Assembly: GCF_001202035.1 (NCBI RefSeq)
Contig: NZ_LGHT01000026.1
Location: forward strand, 124,001-188,000
Length of the DNA stretch: 64,000 bases
DNA from: Pseudorhodobacter wandonensis
GTDB lineage: Bacteria; Pseudomonadota; Alphaproteobacteria; Rhodobacterales; Rhodobacteraceae
Direction of reading: 5' to 3'
A program made the translations under genes and the position numbers. The notes beneath the pieces were generated by a model. That model was not told the DNA's origin and searched no databases. It saw only the letters and a list, made by a program, of their open reading frames with translations. Within the stretch, counting starts at the first letter, position 1; the number at the start of each line of letters is the position of its first letter. Shown piece by piece: positions 16,874 to 25,468 of this stretch.

Positions 16874-19071
16874 GCGACTTTACCTATGCCCTGGACGCGG
16901 ACGGCGTGGCGACCATCACTTGGGACACCGTCGGCAAATCAATGAACGTGATGTCGCAAGAGGCATTCTTGCTGTTGAACGGCTTTGTCGATGACGCGCT
17001 GGCGGATGGCGCTGTAAAAGGCATCATCATCACCAGTGCAAAAAAGGATTTTGCAGGTGGGATGGATTTGAACGTCATCGCCAAAATGAAAGAAGATGGC
17101 GGCGAGAACCCTGCGAAATCGGTATTTGACGGCGTGATGGGTATGCATGCCATTTTGCGCAAGATCGAACGCGCAGGCATGGACCCGAAAACCCTGAAAG
17201 GTGGTAAACCGATTGTCGCCGCGCTGCCCGGCACTGCGCTGGGGATCGGGTTGGAAATTCCTTTGGCCTGCCACCGCATCATTGCCGCCGATAACCCAAA
17301 GGCCAAAATCGGCCTGCCCGAAATCATGGTCGGCATTTTTCCAGGGGCTGGTGGCACAACGCGGCTTGTGCGCAAGATGGGCGCGATGATGGCGGCACCA
17401 TTCCTGCTGGAAGGCAAGCTGTCAGACCCGAAAGCGGCCCAAAACGCAGGCATTATCGATGAGGTGGTCGCCCCCGAAGATCTGCTGGCCCGCGCCAAGG
17501 AATGGGTGCTGGGCGCCAAGGATGCCGATATTGTAAAGCCGTGGGATGCCAAAGGCTATAAAATGCCAGGTGGCGCGCCCTATCATCCAGCGGGTTTCAT
17601 GACCTTTGTCGGCGCCTCGGCAATGGTGCACAGCAAGACGATGGGGGTCTACCCTGCCGCCAAGGCGTTGCTTTCAGCGGTGTATGAGGGCGCGATGGTG
17701 CCGTTTGACACTGCGCTGAAGATCGAGGCGCGGTGGTTTACCTCGGTGCTGATGAACCCGTCGTCCAGCGCTATGATCCGCAGCCTGTTCATCAACAAAG
17801 AGGCGCTGGAAAAAGGCGCTGTGCGGCCAGCGCTGCCCGACCAAACCGTTAAAAAACTTGGCGTTATTGGCGCAGGTATGATGGGAGCGGGCATTGCCTA
17901 TGTCTCGGCCAATGCGGGCATTGAAGTGGTGCTGATTGACGCAAAGCAAGAGGCTGCTGACCACGGCAAGGCCTATTCGGCGGGCATTCTGGACAAGGGC
18001 ATCAGCCGCAAAAAGGTGACAGAAGAGAAAAAGGCCGAAGTGCTTGCCCGTATCACCGCCACCACTGACTATGCAGCCCTTGCTGGCTGTGATCTGATTG
18101 TCGAGGCGGTATTTGAGGATATGGGTGTCAAAGCCGAGGTGACGAAAAAGGTCGAGGCGGTCGTTGGCCCCGACTGCATTTTCGCGACCAATACCTCGAC
18201 CCTGCCGATCACCGATCTGGCCCATGCCAGCACGCGGCCCGAGCAGTTTATCGGCATCCATTTTTTCTCACCGGTTGATAAAATGCTGCTGGTTGAAGTT
18301 ATTCGCGGCAAGGCCACGGGTGACCGCGCTGTTGCCAAAGCGCTTGATTTCATTCGGGCAATTCGCAAGACGCCGATTGTGGTTAATGATGCGCGCTTCT
18401 TTTACGCCAACCGTTGCATCATCCCCTACATCAACGAAGGCATCCGCATGGTTGCCGAAGGGGTTGAGCCGGTGTTGATTGAAAACGCTGCAAAACTTGT
18501 GGGGATGCCGTTGGGGCCGTTGCAACTGGTTGATGAAACCTCGATCGATTTGGGTGTAAAGATTGCCAAAGCAACACGTCTTGCGATGGGCGATGCCTAT
18601 CCCGATGGCGCTGTGGATGCCGTGTTGTTTGCGATGGCCGACCAAGGGCGTTTGGGCAAGAAATCGAATGCTGGTTTCTATAGCTATGATGATAAAGGCA
18701 AACGCACAGGGCTTTGGGACGGCTTGGAAACCGCCTATCCCGTGGCGAAGGACCAGCCAGAGTTGGCGCAGGTGCAGCACCGCCTGTTGATGGCGCAAGT
18801 ACTGGAAGCGGTGCGCGCGCTGGAGGATGGCGTGCTTATGGACATCCGCGAAGGCGATGTTGGGGCCATTCTGGGCTGGGGCTTTGCGCCTTGGTCAGGG
18901 GGGCCGCTGTCTTGGTTGGATATGATCGGCGCGCCCCGCGCAGTCGAGATTTGTGATACGCTGACGGCCGAGTTTGGTAGCCGTTTCAAGGCCCCTGCCC
19001 TGCTGCGCGACATGGCGGCCAAGGGCGACGGCTTTTACAGCCGCTTTGCGCCGCAGAAGAAGGTGGCCTGA
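16870..19071 (+). CDS. Enoyl-CoA hydratase / 3-hydroxyacyl-CoA dehydrogenase fusion (FadB/FadJ-like)
   Basis: A 733-residue bifunctional beta-oxidation enzyme. The N-terminal crotonase domain (about residues 1-200) shows the oxyanion-hole pieces AKKDFAGGMDL and GTALGIGLEIPLACH. The dehydrogenase part starts near residue 325 with the NAD-binding loop GVIGAGMMGAGIAYVSANAG, followed by FSPVDKMLLVEVI and a duplicated C-terminal helical domain. It hydrates enoyl-CoA and oxidises 3-hydroxyacyl-CoA to feed the thiolase at 14861-16072. An AAAGGA site precedes the ATG. Confidence 0.93.
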   Translation: MSDFTYALDADGVATITWDTVGKSMNVMSQEAFLLLNGFVDDALADGAVKGIIITSAKKDFAGGMDLNVIAKMKEDGGENPAKSVFDGVMGMHAILRKIERAGMDPKTLKGGKPIVAALPGTALGIGLEIPLACHRIIAADNPKAKIGLPEIMVGIFPGAGGTTRLVRKMGAMMAAPFLLEGKLSDPKAAQNAGIIDEVVAPEDLLARAKEWVLGAKDADIVKPWDAKGYKMPGGAPYHPAGFMTFVGASAMVHSKTMGVYPAAKALLSAVYEGAMVPFDTALKIEARWFTSVLMNPSSSAMIRSLFINKEALEKGAVRPALPDQTVKKLGVIGAGMMGAGIAYVSANAGIEVVLIDAKQEAADHGKAYSAGILDKGISRKKVTEEKKAEVLARITATTDYAALAGCDLIVEAVFEDMGVKAEVTKKVEAVVGPDCIFATNTSTLPITDLAHASTRPEQFIGIHFFSPVDKMLLVEVIRGKATGDRAVAKALDFIRAIRKTPIVVNDARFFYANRCIIPYINEGIRMVAEGVEPVLIENAAKLVGMPLGPLQLVDETSIDLGVKIAKATRLAMGDAYPDGAVDAVLFAMADQGRLGKKSNAGFYSYDDKGKRTGLWDGLETAYPVAKDQPELAQVQHRLLMAQVLEAVRALEDGVLMDIREGDVGAILGWGFAPWSGGPLSWLDMIGAPRAVEICDTLTAEFGSRFKAPALLRDMAAKGDGFYSRFAPQKKVA

Positions 19072-19098
19072 AAAGCAGCATCGCCAGAGCGATGGGCG

Positions 19099-19153
19099 GC
19101 CCCCATGCAGGGGGCGCGCCGCGATCGGGGGCATTGAACCCCCAATCGCGGCG
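19099..19153. terminator. Tandem GC-rich hairpins between convergent genes
   Basis: GCCCCC/GGGGGC (19099-19104 and 19110-19115) forms one small hairpin. A larger one pairs CGCCGCGAT-c-GGGGG (19117-19131) with CCCCC-a-ATCGCGGCG (19139-19153), 14 bp with a single mismatch and a 7-base loop. They lie between the convergent FadB-like and 2-hydroxyacid dehydrogenase genes. There is no T-tract on either side, so bidirectional termination is plausible but not certain. Confidence 0.5.
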
Positions 19154-19177
19154 GGGGCGCAATATCCTGTCATGACA

Positions 19178-19224
19178 GTTCGGCCCAAAGGTCGGTGCCT
19201 TCGGCGAGGATATTTGGGCCGAAC
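19178..19224. repeat. 12-bp perfect inverted repeat, possible terminator or REP element
   Basis: GTTCGGCCCAAA (19178-19189) is exactly complementary to TTTGGGCCGAAC (19213-19224) around a 23-base loop. The right arm lies in a sequence starting AGGATATTT that loosely resembles the dispersed AGGTATTT element. It sits 14 bases from the minus-strand gene's stop and may end its transcript. Confidence 0.5.
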
Positions 19225-19237
19225 AGAAAGACTTGAG

Positions 19238-20191
19238 TTAGACGAGATTTGGCAAGGGCTTGCCTTCGAAAAAGGCATGCAGATTGGCGACGGCCATCAG
19301 CCCCATCTCTTCGCGCACCGCGAGGGCGGCGGTGCCGAGATGCGGCAGCAGGGTTACGTTTTCCATGGCAATCATAGCGGCGGAGACTGATGGTTCATGT
19401 TCATAGACATCGAGGCCAGCGCCCGCGATCTGGCCATTTTGCAAAGCTGCAACCAGCGCATTTTCATCGACAATATTGCCGCGCGCAATGTTAATCAGGA
19501 TTGCATGCGGCTGCATTTTTGCCAGAGCTGCAGAATCGATCAGATGGTGCGTATCTGTACCACCGGGCACCGCGATGACCACGAAATCGGCATCAAGGGC
19601 CTGCGTAAAATCAACCTGCTCGGTCGGCACACCCGGGTTGAGGACCGGTGAGCGGTTAAAGAAGCGCACTGGCATGTCAAAACCGAAATGCGCGCGTTTT
19701 GCGATTGCCTTGCCGATGCGGCCCATGCCGATGATGCCAAGGGCTTTTCCGGTCATATGTGTGCCGAGCAGTTGTGTCGGGTGCCAGCCTTGCCATTCGC
19801 CTGCACGGACCATCCGTTCGCCTTCACCTGCACGACGGGCAGTCATCAGCATCAATGTCAGGGCGATATCGGCGGTGGCATCGGTGACGGCACCGGGGGT
19901 ATTGGTGACGTGGATACCCGCCGTTTTGGCGGCCGCAACGTCGATATGGTTATAGCCGACGCCGAAATTGGCCAGCAAACGGCAACGCGCGCCGTGGCTT
20001 TGGGCAAAGACCTCAGCCGTAAAAGGGTCACCCAGCGTGGGCAGCACGGCGTCATACTGGTGCAGGCAGTCAATGCAGGCTTGCGGTGACATTGGTGTGG
20101 TATCTTCGCGGATGGTCAGCGAGAAATGGCGGATCGCCTCGGCAATCACTTTGTCGGGCAATGGGCGCGTGATGTAGACTTCGGGTTTCAA
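19238..20191 (-). CDS. D-2-hydroxyacid dehydrogenase (glyoxylate/hydroxypyruvate reductase-like)
   Basis: A 317-residue NAD(P)-dependent dehydrogenase. The Rossmann loop GKALGIIGMGRIGKAIAKRA lies near residue 150, and the catalytic triad is seen as Arg in NIARGNIVDE, Glu in YEHEP and His in LLPHLGTAA. The SMART-type layout fits glycerate/glyoxylate reductases (GyaR/GhrB-like). Its start overlaps the tRNA-binding protein stop by 4 bases, so it ends a proC-headed operon. Confidence 0.88.
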   Translation of the reverse strand: MKPEVYITRPLPDKVIAEAIRHFSLTIREDTTPMSPQACIDCLHQYDAVLPTLGDPFTAEVFAQSHGARCRLLANFGVGYNHIDVAAAKTAGIHVTNTPGAVTDATADIALTLMLMTARRAGEGERMVRAGEWQGWHPTQLLGTHMTGKALGIIGMGRIGKAIAKRAHFGFDMPVRFFNRSPVLNPGVPTEQVDFTQALDADFVVIAVPGGTDTHHLIDSAALAKMQPHAILINIARGNIVDENALVAALQNGQIAGAGLDVYEHEPSVSAAMIAMENVTLLPHLGTAALAVREEMGLMAVANLHAFFEGKPLPNLV

Positions 20192-20520
20192 AACAGTTTT
20201 CCTCCTAGCGGGACATCATGGCCGGGGCCGATCAGGACAACTTCGCCGGCCGCATCAGGCACGCCCAGCACCAGCACCTCGGACATGACTTTGCCGATCT
20301 GGCGCGGTGGAAAATTGACAACAGCCAACACTTGCCGCCCGACCAAGGTTTCGGGGGTGTAATGCGCGGTGATTTGCGCCGAGGAACGTTTTTCGCCAAG
20401 ATCACCGCCGAAATCGACCCAAAGCTTATAGGCGGGTTTGCGCGCCTCGGGGAAAGGTTCGGCGCGGGTAATGATACCAACGCGAATATCGACGGCCGCA
20501 AAATCATCATAGCTGATCAT
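20188..20520 (-). CDS. CsaA-like tRNA-binding domain protein
   Basis: A 110-residue single EMAP/tRNA-binding OB-fold domain. MISYDDFAAVDIRVGIITRAEPFPEARKPAYKL is the classic CsaA opening (DxRVGxI ... E.FPEARKPAYKLxIDFG), and NFPPRQIGKVMSEVLVLG the second motif. CsaA has been described as an export-linked chaperone or tRNA-binding protein. It overlaps both neighbours by 4 bases between proC and the 2-hydroxyacid dehydrogenase. Confidence 0.88.
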   Translation of the reverse strand: MISYDDFAAVDIRVGIITRAEPFPEARKPAYKLWVDFGGDLGEKRSSAQITAHYTPETLVGRQVLAVVNFPPRQIGKVMSEVLVLGVPDAAGEVVLIGPGHDVPLGGKLF

Positions 20521-21320
20521 TTGCCCAACTCCTTGCTGCGGTCACACGCTGCGGTGACTGTGCGGGTCATCAGGTCGGGCAATTCGGCCATCAGCACGGC
20601 CAGCCCTGCCGCGGTTGTGCCGTTCGGCGAGGTGACATTGACGCGCAATTGTGCTGCCGTTTCAGGGGCTTGATGGGCCAGCTCACCCGCGCCGCAGACG
20701 GTGGCCCTTGCCAGTTTCATCGCCAGATCGGGGGCAAGGCCCACGGTCTCGCCTGCCTGCGCCATTGCCTCAATCATGTGGAACACATAGGCGGGGCCAG
20801 AGCCGGAAAGGCCGGTGACCGCATCCATCTGATGCTCGCCTTCCAGCCGCACCACCTGCCCGACCGCGCCCAGCAAGGCCTCGGCCAGTTGCATATGCGC
20901 CTCGGTCGCGGCCGCGTTGCCACAGGTGGCGGTGATCCCGCGCGACACGGCGGCGGGGGTGTTGGGCATAGCGCGAACAACTGGCGTTTGCGCGCCCAAA
21001 ACTTGCTCATAAAAGCTGATCGGCGTGCCCGCCGCCACCGATACAAACAGCGTGCTGCCATTGCCGAATGCCTTTAGCGAGGGCAATGCCTCGGCCATCA
21101 TTTGCGGCTTAACCGCGACCAGAACAATCGCGGGGCTGGCGGGCAGGGCCACGTTCAGATTAACCCCCTGCGCCTTTAGCCAGTCGCTTGGATACGGGTC
21201 ACTCACCCAAACACTTTGTGCGGATATTCCCGTTTCCAGCCAGCCTTGCAGCATTGCCGAGCCCATTTTGCCGCAGCCCAGCAGCACCAGCCCGCGCGCG
21301 TTGATTTCATCCAAATTCAT
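20517..21320 (-). CDS. proC: Pyrroline-5-carboxylate reductase
   Basis: A 267-residue enzyme of proline synthesis that reduces pyrroline-5-carboxylate with NAD(P)H. The N-terminal Rossmann motif GLVLLGCGKMGSAMLQGWL, the central RAMPNTPAAVSRGIT and the C-terminal VTSPNGTTAAGLAVL match the ProC family (VTSPGGTT). Length is standard. It is the first gene of a three-gene overlapping unit. Confidence 0.92.
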   Translation of the reverse strand: MNLDEINARGLVLLGCGKMGSAMLQGWLETGISAQSVWVSDPYPSDWLKAQGVNLNVALPASPAIVLVAVKPQMMAEALPSLKAFGNGSTLFVSVAAGTPISFYEQVLGAQTPVVRAMPNTPAAVSRGITATCGNAAATEAHMQLAEALLGAVGQVVRLEGEHQMDAVTGLSGSGPAYVFHMIEAMAQAGETVGLAPDLAMKLARATVCGAGELAHQAPETAAQLRVNVTSPNGTTAAGLAVLMAELPDLMTRTVTAACDRSKELGK

Positions 21321-21470
21321 AAGACCCCCTGCGATTTTGTCCGAGGTTAGCGTGTAAAATCAAAAAGCTGAATCACTTTCTTTTGCACGGCGGCGATTGC
21401 TTGCCCCCCCTGTATCCCACCGCAAAAACCGCCTAAGCTGGGCCAAATACATAATGCCAAAGGACGCCCC

Positions 21471-22499
21471 ATGCCGCAAAATGACCAGATCAACCGCCGC
21501 GTCGTACTTGCCCAACGCCCAAAGGGCGCGCCGGATGCCAATACCCTGCGGCTAGAGGAAGCGGCCATTCCGACACCCGGGCCGGGGCAAATGCTGTTAA
21601 GGTCCGTGTTTTTGTCGCTTGATCCCTATATGCGCGGACGGATGAACGATGCGAAATCCTATGCCGCGCCGGTCGCGATCGGCGGCGTAATGACGGGACA
21701 AGTGGTGGCCGGGGTGGTGCTGTCAAACCTTGATGCCTTTGCGCCAGGTGATTTCGTTTTGGCAGGCAGTGGTTGGCAGGATTACGCATTGTCGGATGGG
21801 GTCGAGGTGCTGAACCTTGGGCCTTCACCCGCGCGGCCATCGTGGTCGCTGGGGATCATGGGGATGCCGGGCTATACCGCCTATGCGGGCCTGCTGAAAA
21901 TTGGCGAGCCTAAGCCGGGGGAAACGGTGGTTGTGGCTGCCGCCTCGGGGCCAGTTGGTGCGACCGTAGGGCAGATTGCGCGGCTGAAAGGCTGCCGCGT
22001 GGTGGGCATTGCGGGCGGCGCGGAAAAATGCGCGCATGTGGTGGATGTGCTGGGCTTTGACGCCTGCATCGACCACAAAGCCCCCGATTTTGCCGAGCAG
22101 CTGCGCGCCGCCTGCCCCGACGGGATTGATGTGTATTTTGAAAACGTGGGCGGCAAGGTGCTTTATGCTGTTCTGCCTTTGCTGAACGCCTTTGCGCGTA
22201 TGCCCGTCTGCGGCGTCGTGTCGTGGTACAACCTGCCCGGCCTGCCCGAAGGCCCCGATATGGGGCCGGTAATCATGGGCACAATTCTGCGGATGAAGGT
22301 AAAGATCCAAGGTTTCATCATCTTCGACAGCTTTCCCCGCAGCCTCTATGCCGAGTTTGTGCGCGACATGACCGCGTGGCTGGACGCAGGCGAGATGCAC
22401 TATACCGAAGAGGTGATCGACGGCTTGGAAAACGCCGCCGAAGGGCTTTACGGCCTGCTGGAGGGGCGAAGCTTTGGCAAGCGGGTGGTGCGGGTTTAA
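21471..22499 (+). CDS. NADP-dependent MDR oxidoreductase (CurA/leukotriene B4 dehydrogenase-like)
   Basis: A 342-residue zinc-independent medium-chain reductase. LDPYMRGRMNDAKSYAAPV is the typical CurA/LTB4DH opening, AASGPVGATVGQIARLKGC the NADPH-binding loop, and CGVVSWYN a conserved active-site strand. No zinc-ligating cysteines are present. Such enzymes reduce alpha-beta unsaturated ketones or aldehydes. It stands alone on the plus strand, divergent from proC. Confidence 0.87.
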   Translation: MPQNDQINRRVVLAQRPKGAPDANTLRLEEAAIPTPGPGQMLLRSVFLSLDPYMRGRMNDAKSYAAPVAIGGVMTGQVVAGVVLSNLDAFAPGDFVLAGSGWQDYALSDGVEVLNLGPSPARPSWSLGIMGMPGYTAYAGLLKIGEPKPGETVVVAAASGPVGATVGQIARLKGCRVVGIAGGAEKCAHVVDVLGFDACIDHKAPDFAEQLRAACPDGIDVYFENVGGKVLYAVLPLLNAFARMPVCGVVSWYNLPGLPEGPDMGPVIMGTILRMKVKIQGFIIFDSFPRSLYAEFVRDMTAWLDAGEMHYTEEVIDGLENAAEGLYGLLEGRSFGKRVVRV

Positions 22500-22693
22500 G
22501 GGGGCGGGATTGGATGCACAAATCCGTTCCCCAAAGGGGTGGTTTTTGGAACGTCGTGCGGATGCGAAGAATGGCTACAGCAATGCGCGGGTATCAAAGA
22601 TTGCAAAATCGCTTGGCAGACGTCCTTGTGGCATGCGTCGGGCGTTACTCATCAGGGATATCAGCGGCTGTTTCTCCGCAACATCGGTGGCAA

Positions 22694-23434
22694 TTACTCT
22701 ACAGGCCCTAGTGGTGGAAACGCATCGAGCCACCCATTGCCTTCAACGACAATACCAGTGGCTTTTAATTCTGCAATAAACTTACGGTTTTTCCTGATTT
22801 CCTTGTCTTCTTGGTAGTTCCCTTCCCAACATGAATTACCTGCGAGACATTGTATCAGAAGTACCAAATAGCGCTTTATGACTGAAGCGGTGTAGTGAAC
22901 ACTGGCAAGATATCCATCTGAAATCTTCACAGCCTCGCGGGTCCAAGTCATTTTTTCTTTTTTTACAAATCGTTCAAAAGTCCATGTGATGCGATCAGGC
23001 GTGGATTCAGAAAAACACATTGATCCATGAGCAACTATAGACCTTACTTCGTAAAGTTCGTCTAACTGGTACTGAAGCCATAAAAGGTTGAGCTCTCCGG
23101 TCTGGAAAATTGGAAATTGCCTTAGCTTCGGGACGTTAGCCACAGCGTTGATAAGGAAATCCGTTTTTTCCTTGAAATGTCTTGGAAACCGTTTGGAAAG
23201 ATTGAAAGATAAATCACGATCCGTTTCGTGCATTTTAAATACGAAATCATCGTGAGCGAACTCAAGATTTGAAAGCGCAATTAATGTCTTGCCTAGTGCG
23301 CCGTATTCTCCAGAATTTATGATAAAACCAGTTGGATCAGGATGGTAAATCAACGGCGCTTCCCAAATATCTGTTTCTGGTAGACAGGGTGATTTACCGA
23401 GAGCCCGTTGGCAACCCACTCGTTCGAAAAGCAC
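22694..23434 (-). CDS. Unrecognised protein with HEPN-like R-x4-H motif, AT-richer than surroundings
   Basis: A frame of 246 codons from a GTG at 23434, without a clear ribosome site, so the true start is uncertain; the next Met is near residue 65. The protein is helical and charged. The helix around residues 125-145, LDELYEVRSIVAHGSM, contains R-x4-H, the arrangement of the catalytic pair in HEPN ribonuclease domains. Base composition is clearly AT-richer than both neighbours, suggesting transfer. It lies alone between an MDR oxidoreductase and a YbjN gene. The HEPN assignment is a motif-level suggestion only. Confidence 0.5.
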   Translation of the reverse strand: MLFERVGCQRALGKSPCLPETDIWEAPLIYHPDPTGFIINSGEYGALGKTLIALSNLEFAHDDFVFKMHETDRDLSFNLSKRFPRHFKEKTDFLINAVANVPKLRQFPIFQTGELNLLWLQYQLDELYEVRSIVAHGSMCFSESTPDRITWTFERFVKKEKMTWTREAVKISDGYLASVHYTASVIKRYLVLLIQCLAGNSCWEGNYQEDKEIRKNRKFIAELKATGIVVEGNGWLDAFPPLGPVE

Positions 23435-23596
23435 TTGATCTGAACGTCAGTAAAGTCCGGCCTTCATTCGGAAACGCCCCAAAACGCTCTTTTTTGGCGC
23501 AGCGCAAAAAGCCCCGCCTTCCGTCACCAATAACCCCATTCAAAAACCAAAGCCGTTTTTGCATGTTTTCGGCATGTCTTGGCCCGCTGCATGCCC

Positions 23597-24097
23597 TTAG
23601 GCCCGGCCATAAGCCTCGGCAATTGCGACTTTCATCGCGGCTTCGGGGGTGTGGTCGGCCCATGTAACCAGTTGGAACGCGGGGTAGAAGCGTTCGGCGG
23701 CCATCACGGCGCTGGAAATCAGGCGGTCGATCTGGTCGGGGCCGGCCACTTGGCCACCGGCTAGGCACAAGCCATAGCGCCAGACCATCAGCTTTTGGTC
23801 GCCCCACCATGTGAACGCGCCTGTCCAGACCATGTCATTGCAGCGGTTCATCACATCATACAGCTCGGGGACGCGGCCTTCGGGGGGCTCCATTTCAAAC
23901 GTGCAGATCAGGCGCAAGGTTTCATCCTGCGCCGACCATGCCAGCGTTAGTGAATAGGTGCGCCACTGCCCCTCAACCGCCATCGCGATCTGGTCATCAG
24001 TTACGCGATCAAACTCCCACGCATGGTGCTCGGCCAGTGTTTCGACGATGTCGATCGGGTGGACATCCTCGGCCATATAATCTTCTGCAAATGCCAT
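23597..24097 (-). CDS. YbjN-domain protein
   Basis: A 166-residue cytoplasmic protein. EDVHPIDIVETLAEHHAWEFDRVTDDQIAMAVEGQW is the standard opening of alphaproteobacterial YbjN-domain proteins, and LWYDVMNRCNDMVWTGAF-like spacing (here VPELYDVMNRCNDMVWTG) follows. The fold resembles type III secretion chaperones; members are linked to stress and motility regulation, but the mechanism is unknown. ATG 24097 is chosen over an upstream open frame because GAGG precedes it and homologues start here. Confidence 0.8.
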   Translation of the reverse strand: MAFAEDYMAEDVHPIDIVETLAEHHAWEFDRVTDDQIAMAVEGQWRTYSLTLAWSAQDETLRLICTFEMEPPEGRVPELYDVMNRCNDMVWTGAFTWWGDQKLMVWRYGLCLAGGQVAGPDQIDRLISSAVMAAERFYPAFQLVTWADHTPEAAMKVAIAEAYGRA

Positions 24098-24463
24098 GCT
24101 CAGCCTCGTATTCTTAATACCCCGTGCAGCCGTGCCCATGACAGGAATGGCGGCCACAAGAAGATGGGTGTTTGGCAATAACCAGCGTTTCGCCAACAGG
24201 CCTCTTACTAGATATAGTGTTGGAAGAACGAAACCCTGTAAAGGATTTTTTGGCAATTCTTCTGTGGACAAGTCAGAATTGATGACCTGCACGCCGCGAT
24301 CTCAAGTGATTTGCACCAAGGCCTTGCAGAATTGGGCCAAAAAACTGAACCGGCTTGCGGAAAGCCACGCCATAATCGGCTTTGCCACCGCTTGCAAGGC
24401 ACTGGCGAAAATGGTCTTGTAGGGTCGAAATGACGCCCTTGGCGCATCACAAAGGGCTTGGCA
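24098..24463. other. Spacer between divergent ybjN-like and lacI-type genes
   Basis: These 366 bases must hold the promoters of the minus-strand YbjN-type gene and the plus-strand LacI-type gene. No RNA gene is visible. I see no copy of the 18-bp operator found at 28663-28680, so autoregulation through that site is not supported here. Confidence 0.5.
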
Positions 24464-25468
24464 ATGGCGGCAACGTTAAAAGATGTGGCGATCAAGGCGG
24501 GTGTCTCAACCTCGGCCGTTTCCCGAACCTTTACCGATGGGGCCTCAGTCTCAAAAAGGATGCGCCAAAAGGTCGAGGCAGCGGCGGCCGAGCTGGGCTA
24601 TAGCCCGAACTTTCTGGCCCGCAGCCTGACCACGCGGCGCACGCAGTTGATCGGGCTGGTCAGCAACAACTTTCACAACCCTATCTTTTTGCAAGTGTTC
24701 GATCTGTTCACTCGCGGCTTGCAAGATAGCGGCCTGCGCCCCTTGTTGGTGAACCTGAGCGATGAGACCGCGCCGGGAAAGTCTCTGCAAATGTTGCAGC
24801 AATATTCTGTCGATGGCGCGATCGTGGCTTCATCCACCTTGCCGCCGGTGTTTTCCAAGGCATTTCGCGAACAAGGCTTGCCTGTTGTTCATACGTTTGG
24901 TCGCTATACCAGCGACCCGGATGTGCATGTGGTCGGCATTGATAACGTCGAGGCCGGGCGGATGGCTGCGCGGGAATTGGTCCTGCGCGGGTATCACCGG
25001 GTCGCGTTTTTGGGCGGACCGCAGGCGGCGACATCAACGATTGACCGCCTGAAAGGCTTTGCCGAAGAACTGAGCCTGCACCCTACCATTCAGGTTCACC
25101 ACAGCTTTGCCGAGGCATATTCCTTTAACGCGGGCCGCGCCGAAATGCAGCGCTTGCTAAAACTTGGCCCTGCCGAGGCGTATTTTTGCGGCGATGACGT
25201 TCTCTCTATCGGTGCACTTAGTGCGGTTTCCGATGCGGGGCTAAATGTGCCAGAAGATATTGGGATCATTGGCCTGAATGACATGGAAATGGCGGGCTGG
25301 CAGAACATCAACCTGACCACCATCCAGCAACCGATCAAGCCGATTGTCAAAGCTTCGGTTGAATTGATGGTCCGGCTGTTGGCCGAGCCGGACCGCTACC
25401 CCGAGGCACGGCTATTTCCGTGTCGGGTGATCGAGCGGGGCACATTGCGGCCCCGCCCCACAGTTTAG
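24464..25468 (+). CDS. LacI-family regulator, probable inositol cluster regulator
   Basis: A 334-residue LacI/GalR repressor. The helix-turn-helix is ATLKDVAIKAGVSTSAVSRTF at the N-terminus, followed by the hinge helix (SPNFLARSLTTRRT) and a periplasmic-binding-type effector domain. ATG 24464 is preferred to TTG 24458 because AAAGGG lies at good distance. The gene converges on, and overlaps by 4 bases, the first Gfo/Idh gene of the inositol cluster. The only strong LacI-type palindrome in the region lies between the two iol arms, so control of those operons is a reasonable inference. Confidence 0.85.
   Translation: MAATLKDVAIKAGVSTSAVSRTFTDGASVSKRMRQKVEAAAAELGYSPNFLARSLTTRRTQLIGLVSNNFHNPIFLQVFDLFTRGLQDSGLRPLLVNLSDETAPGKSLQMLQQYSVDGAIVASSTLPPVFSKAFREQGLPVVHTFGRYTSDPDVHVVGIDNVEAGRMAARELVLRGYHRVAFLGGPQAATSTIDRLKGFAEELSLHPTIQVHHSFAEAYSFNAGRAEMQRLLKLGPAEAYFCGDDVLSIGALSAVSDAGLNVPEDIGIIGLNDMEMAGWQNINLTTIQQPIKPIVKASVELMVRLLAEPDRYPEARLFPCRVIERGTLRPRPTV

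Noticed and set aside
23394-23810. 138-codon minus-strand frame overlapping the YbjN-type gene
   Set aside because: It is another frame of the YbjN-type gene extended into the spacer; the YbjN frame has family motifs and this one does not.
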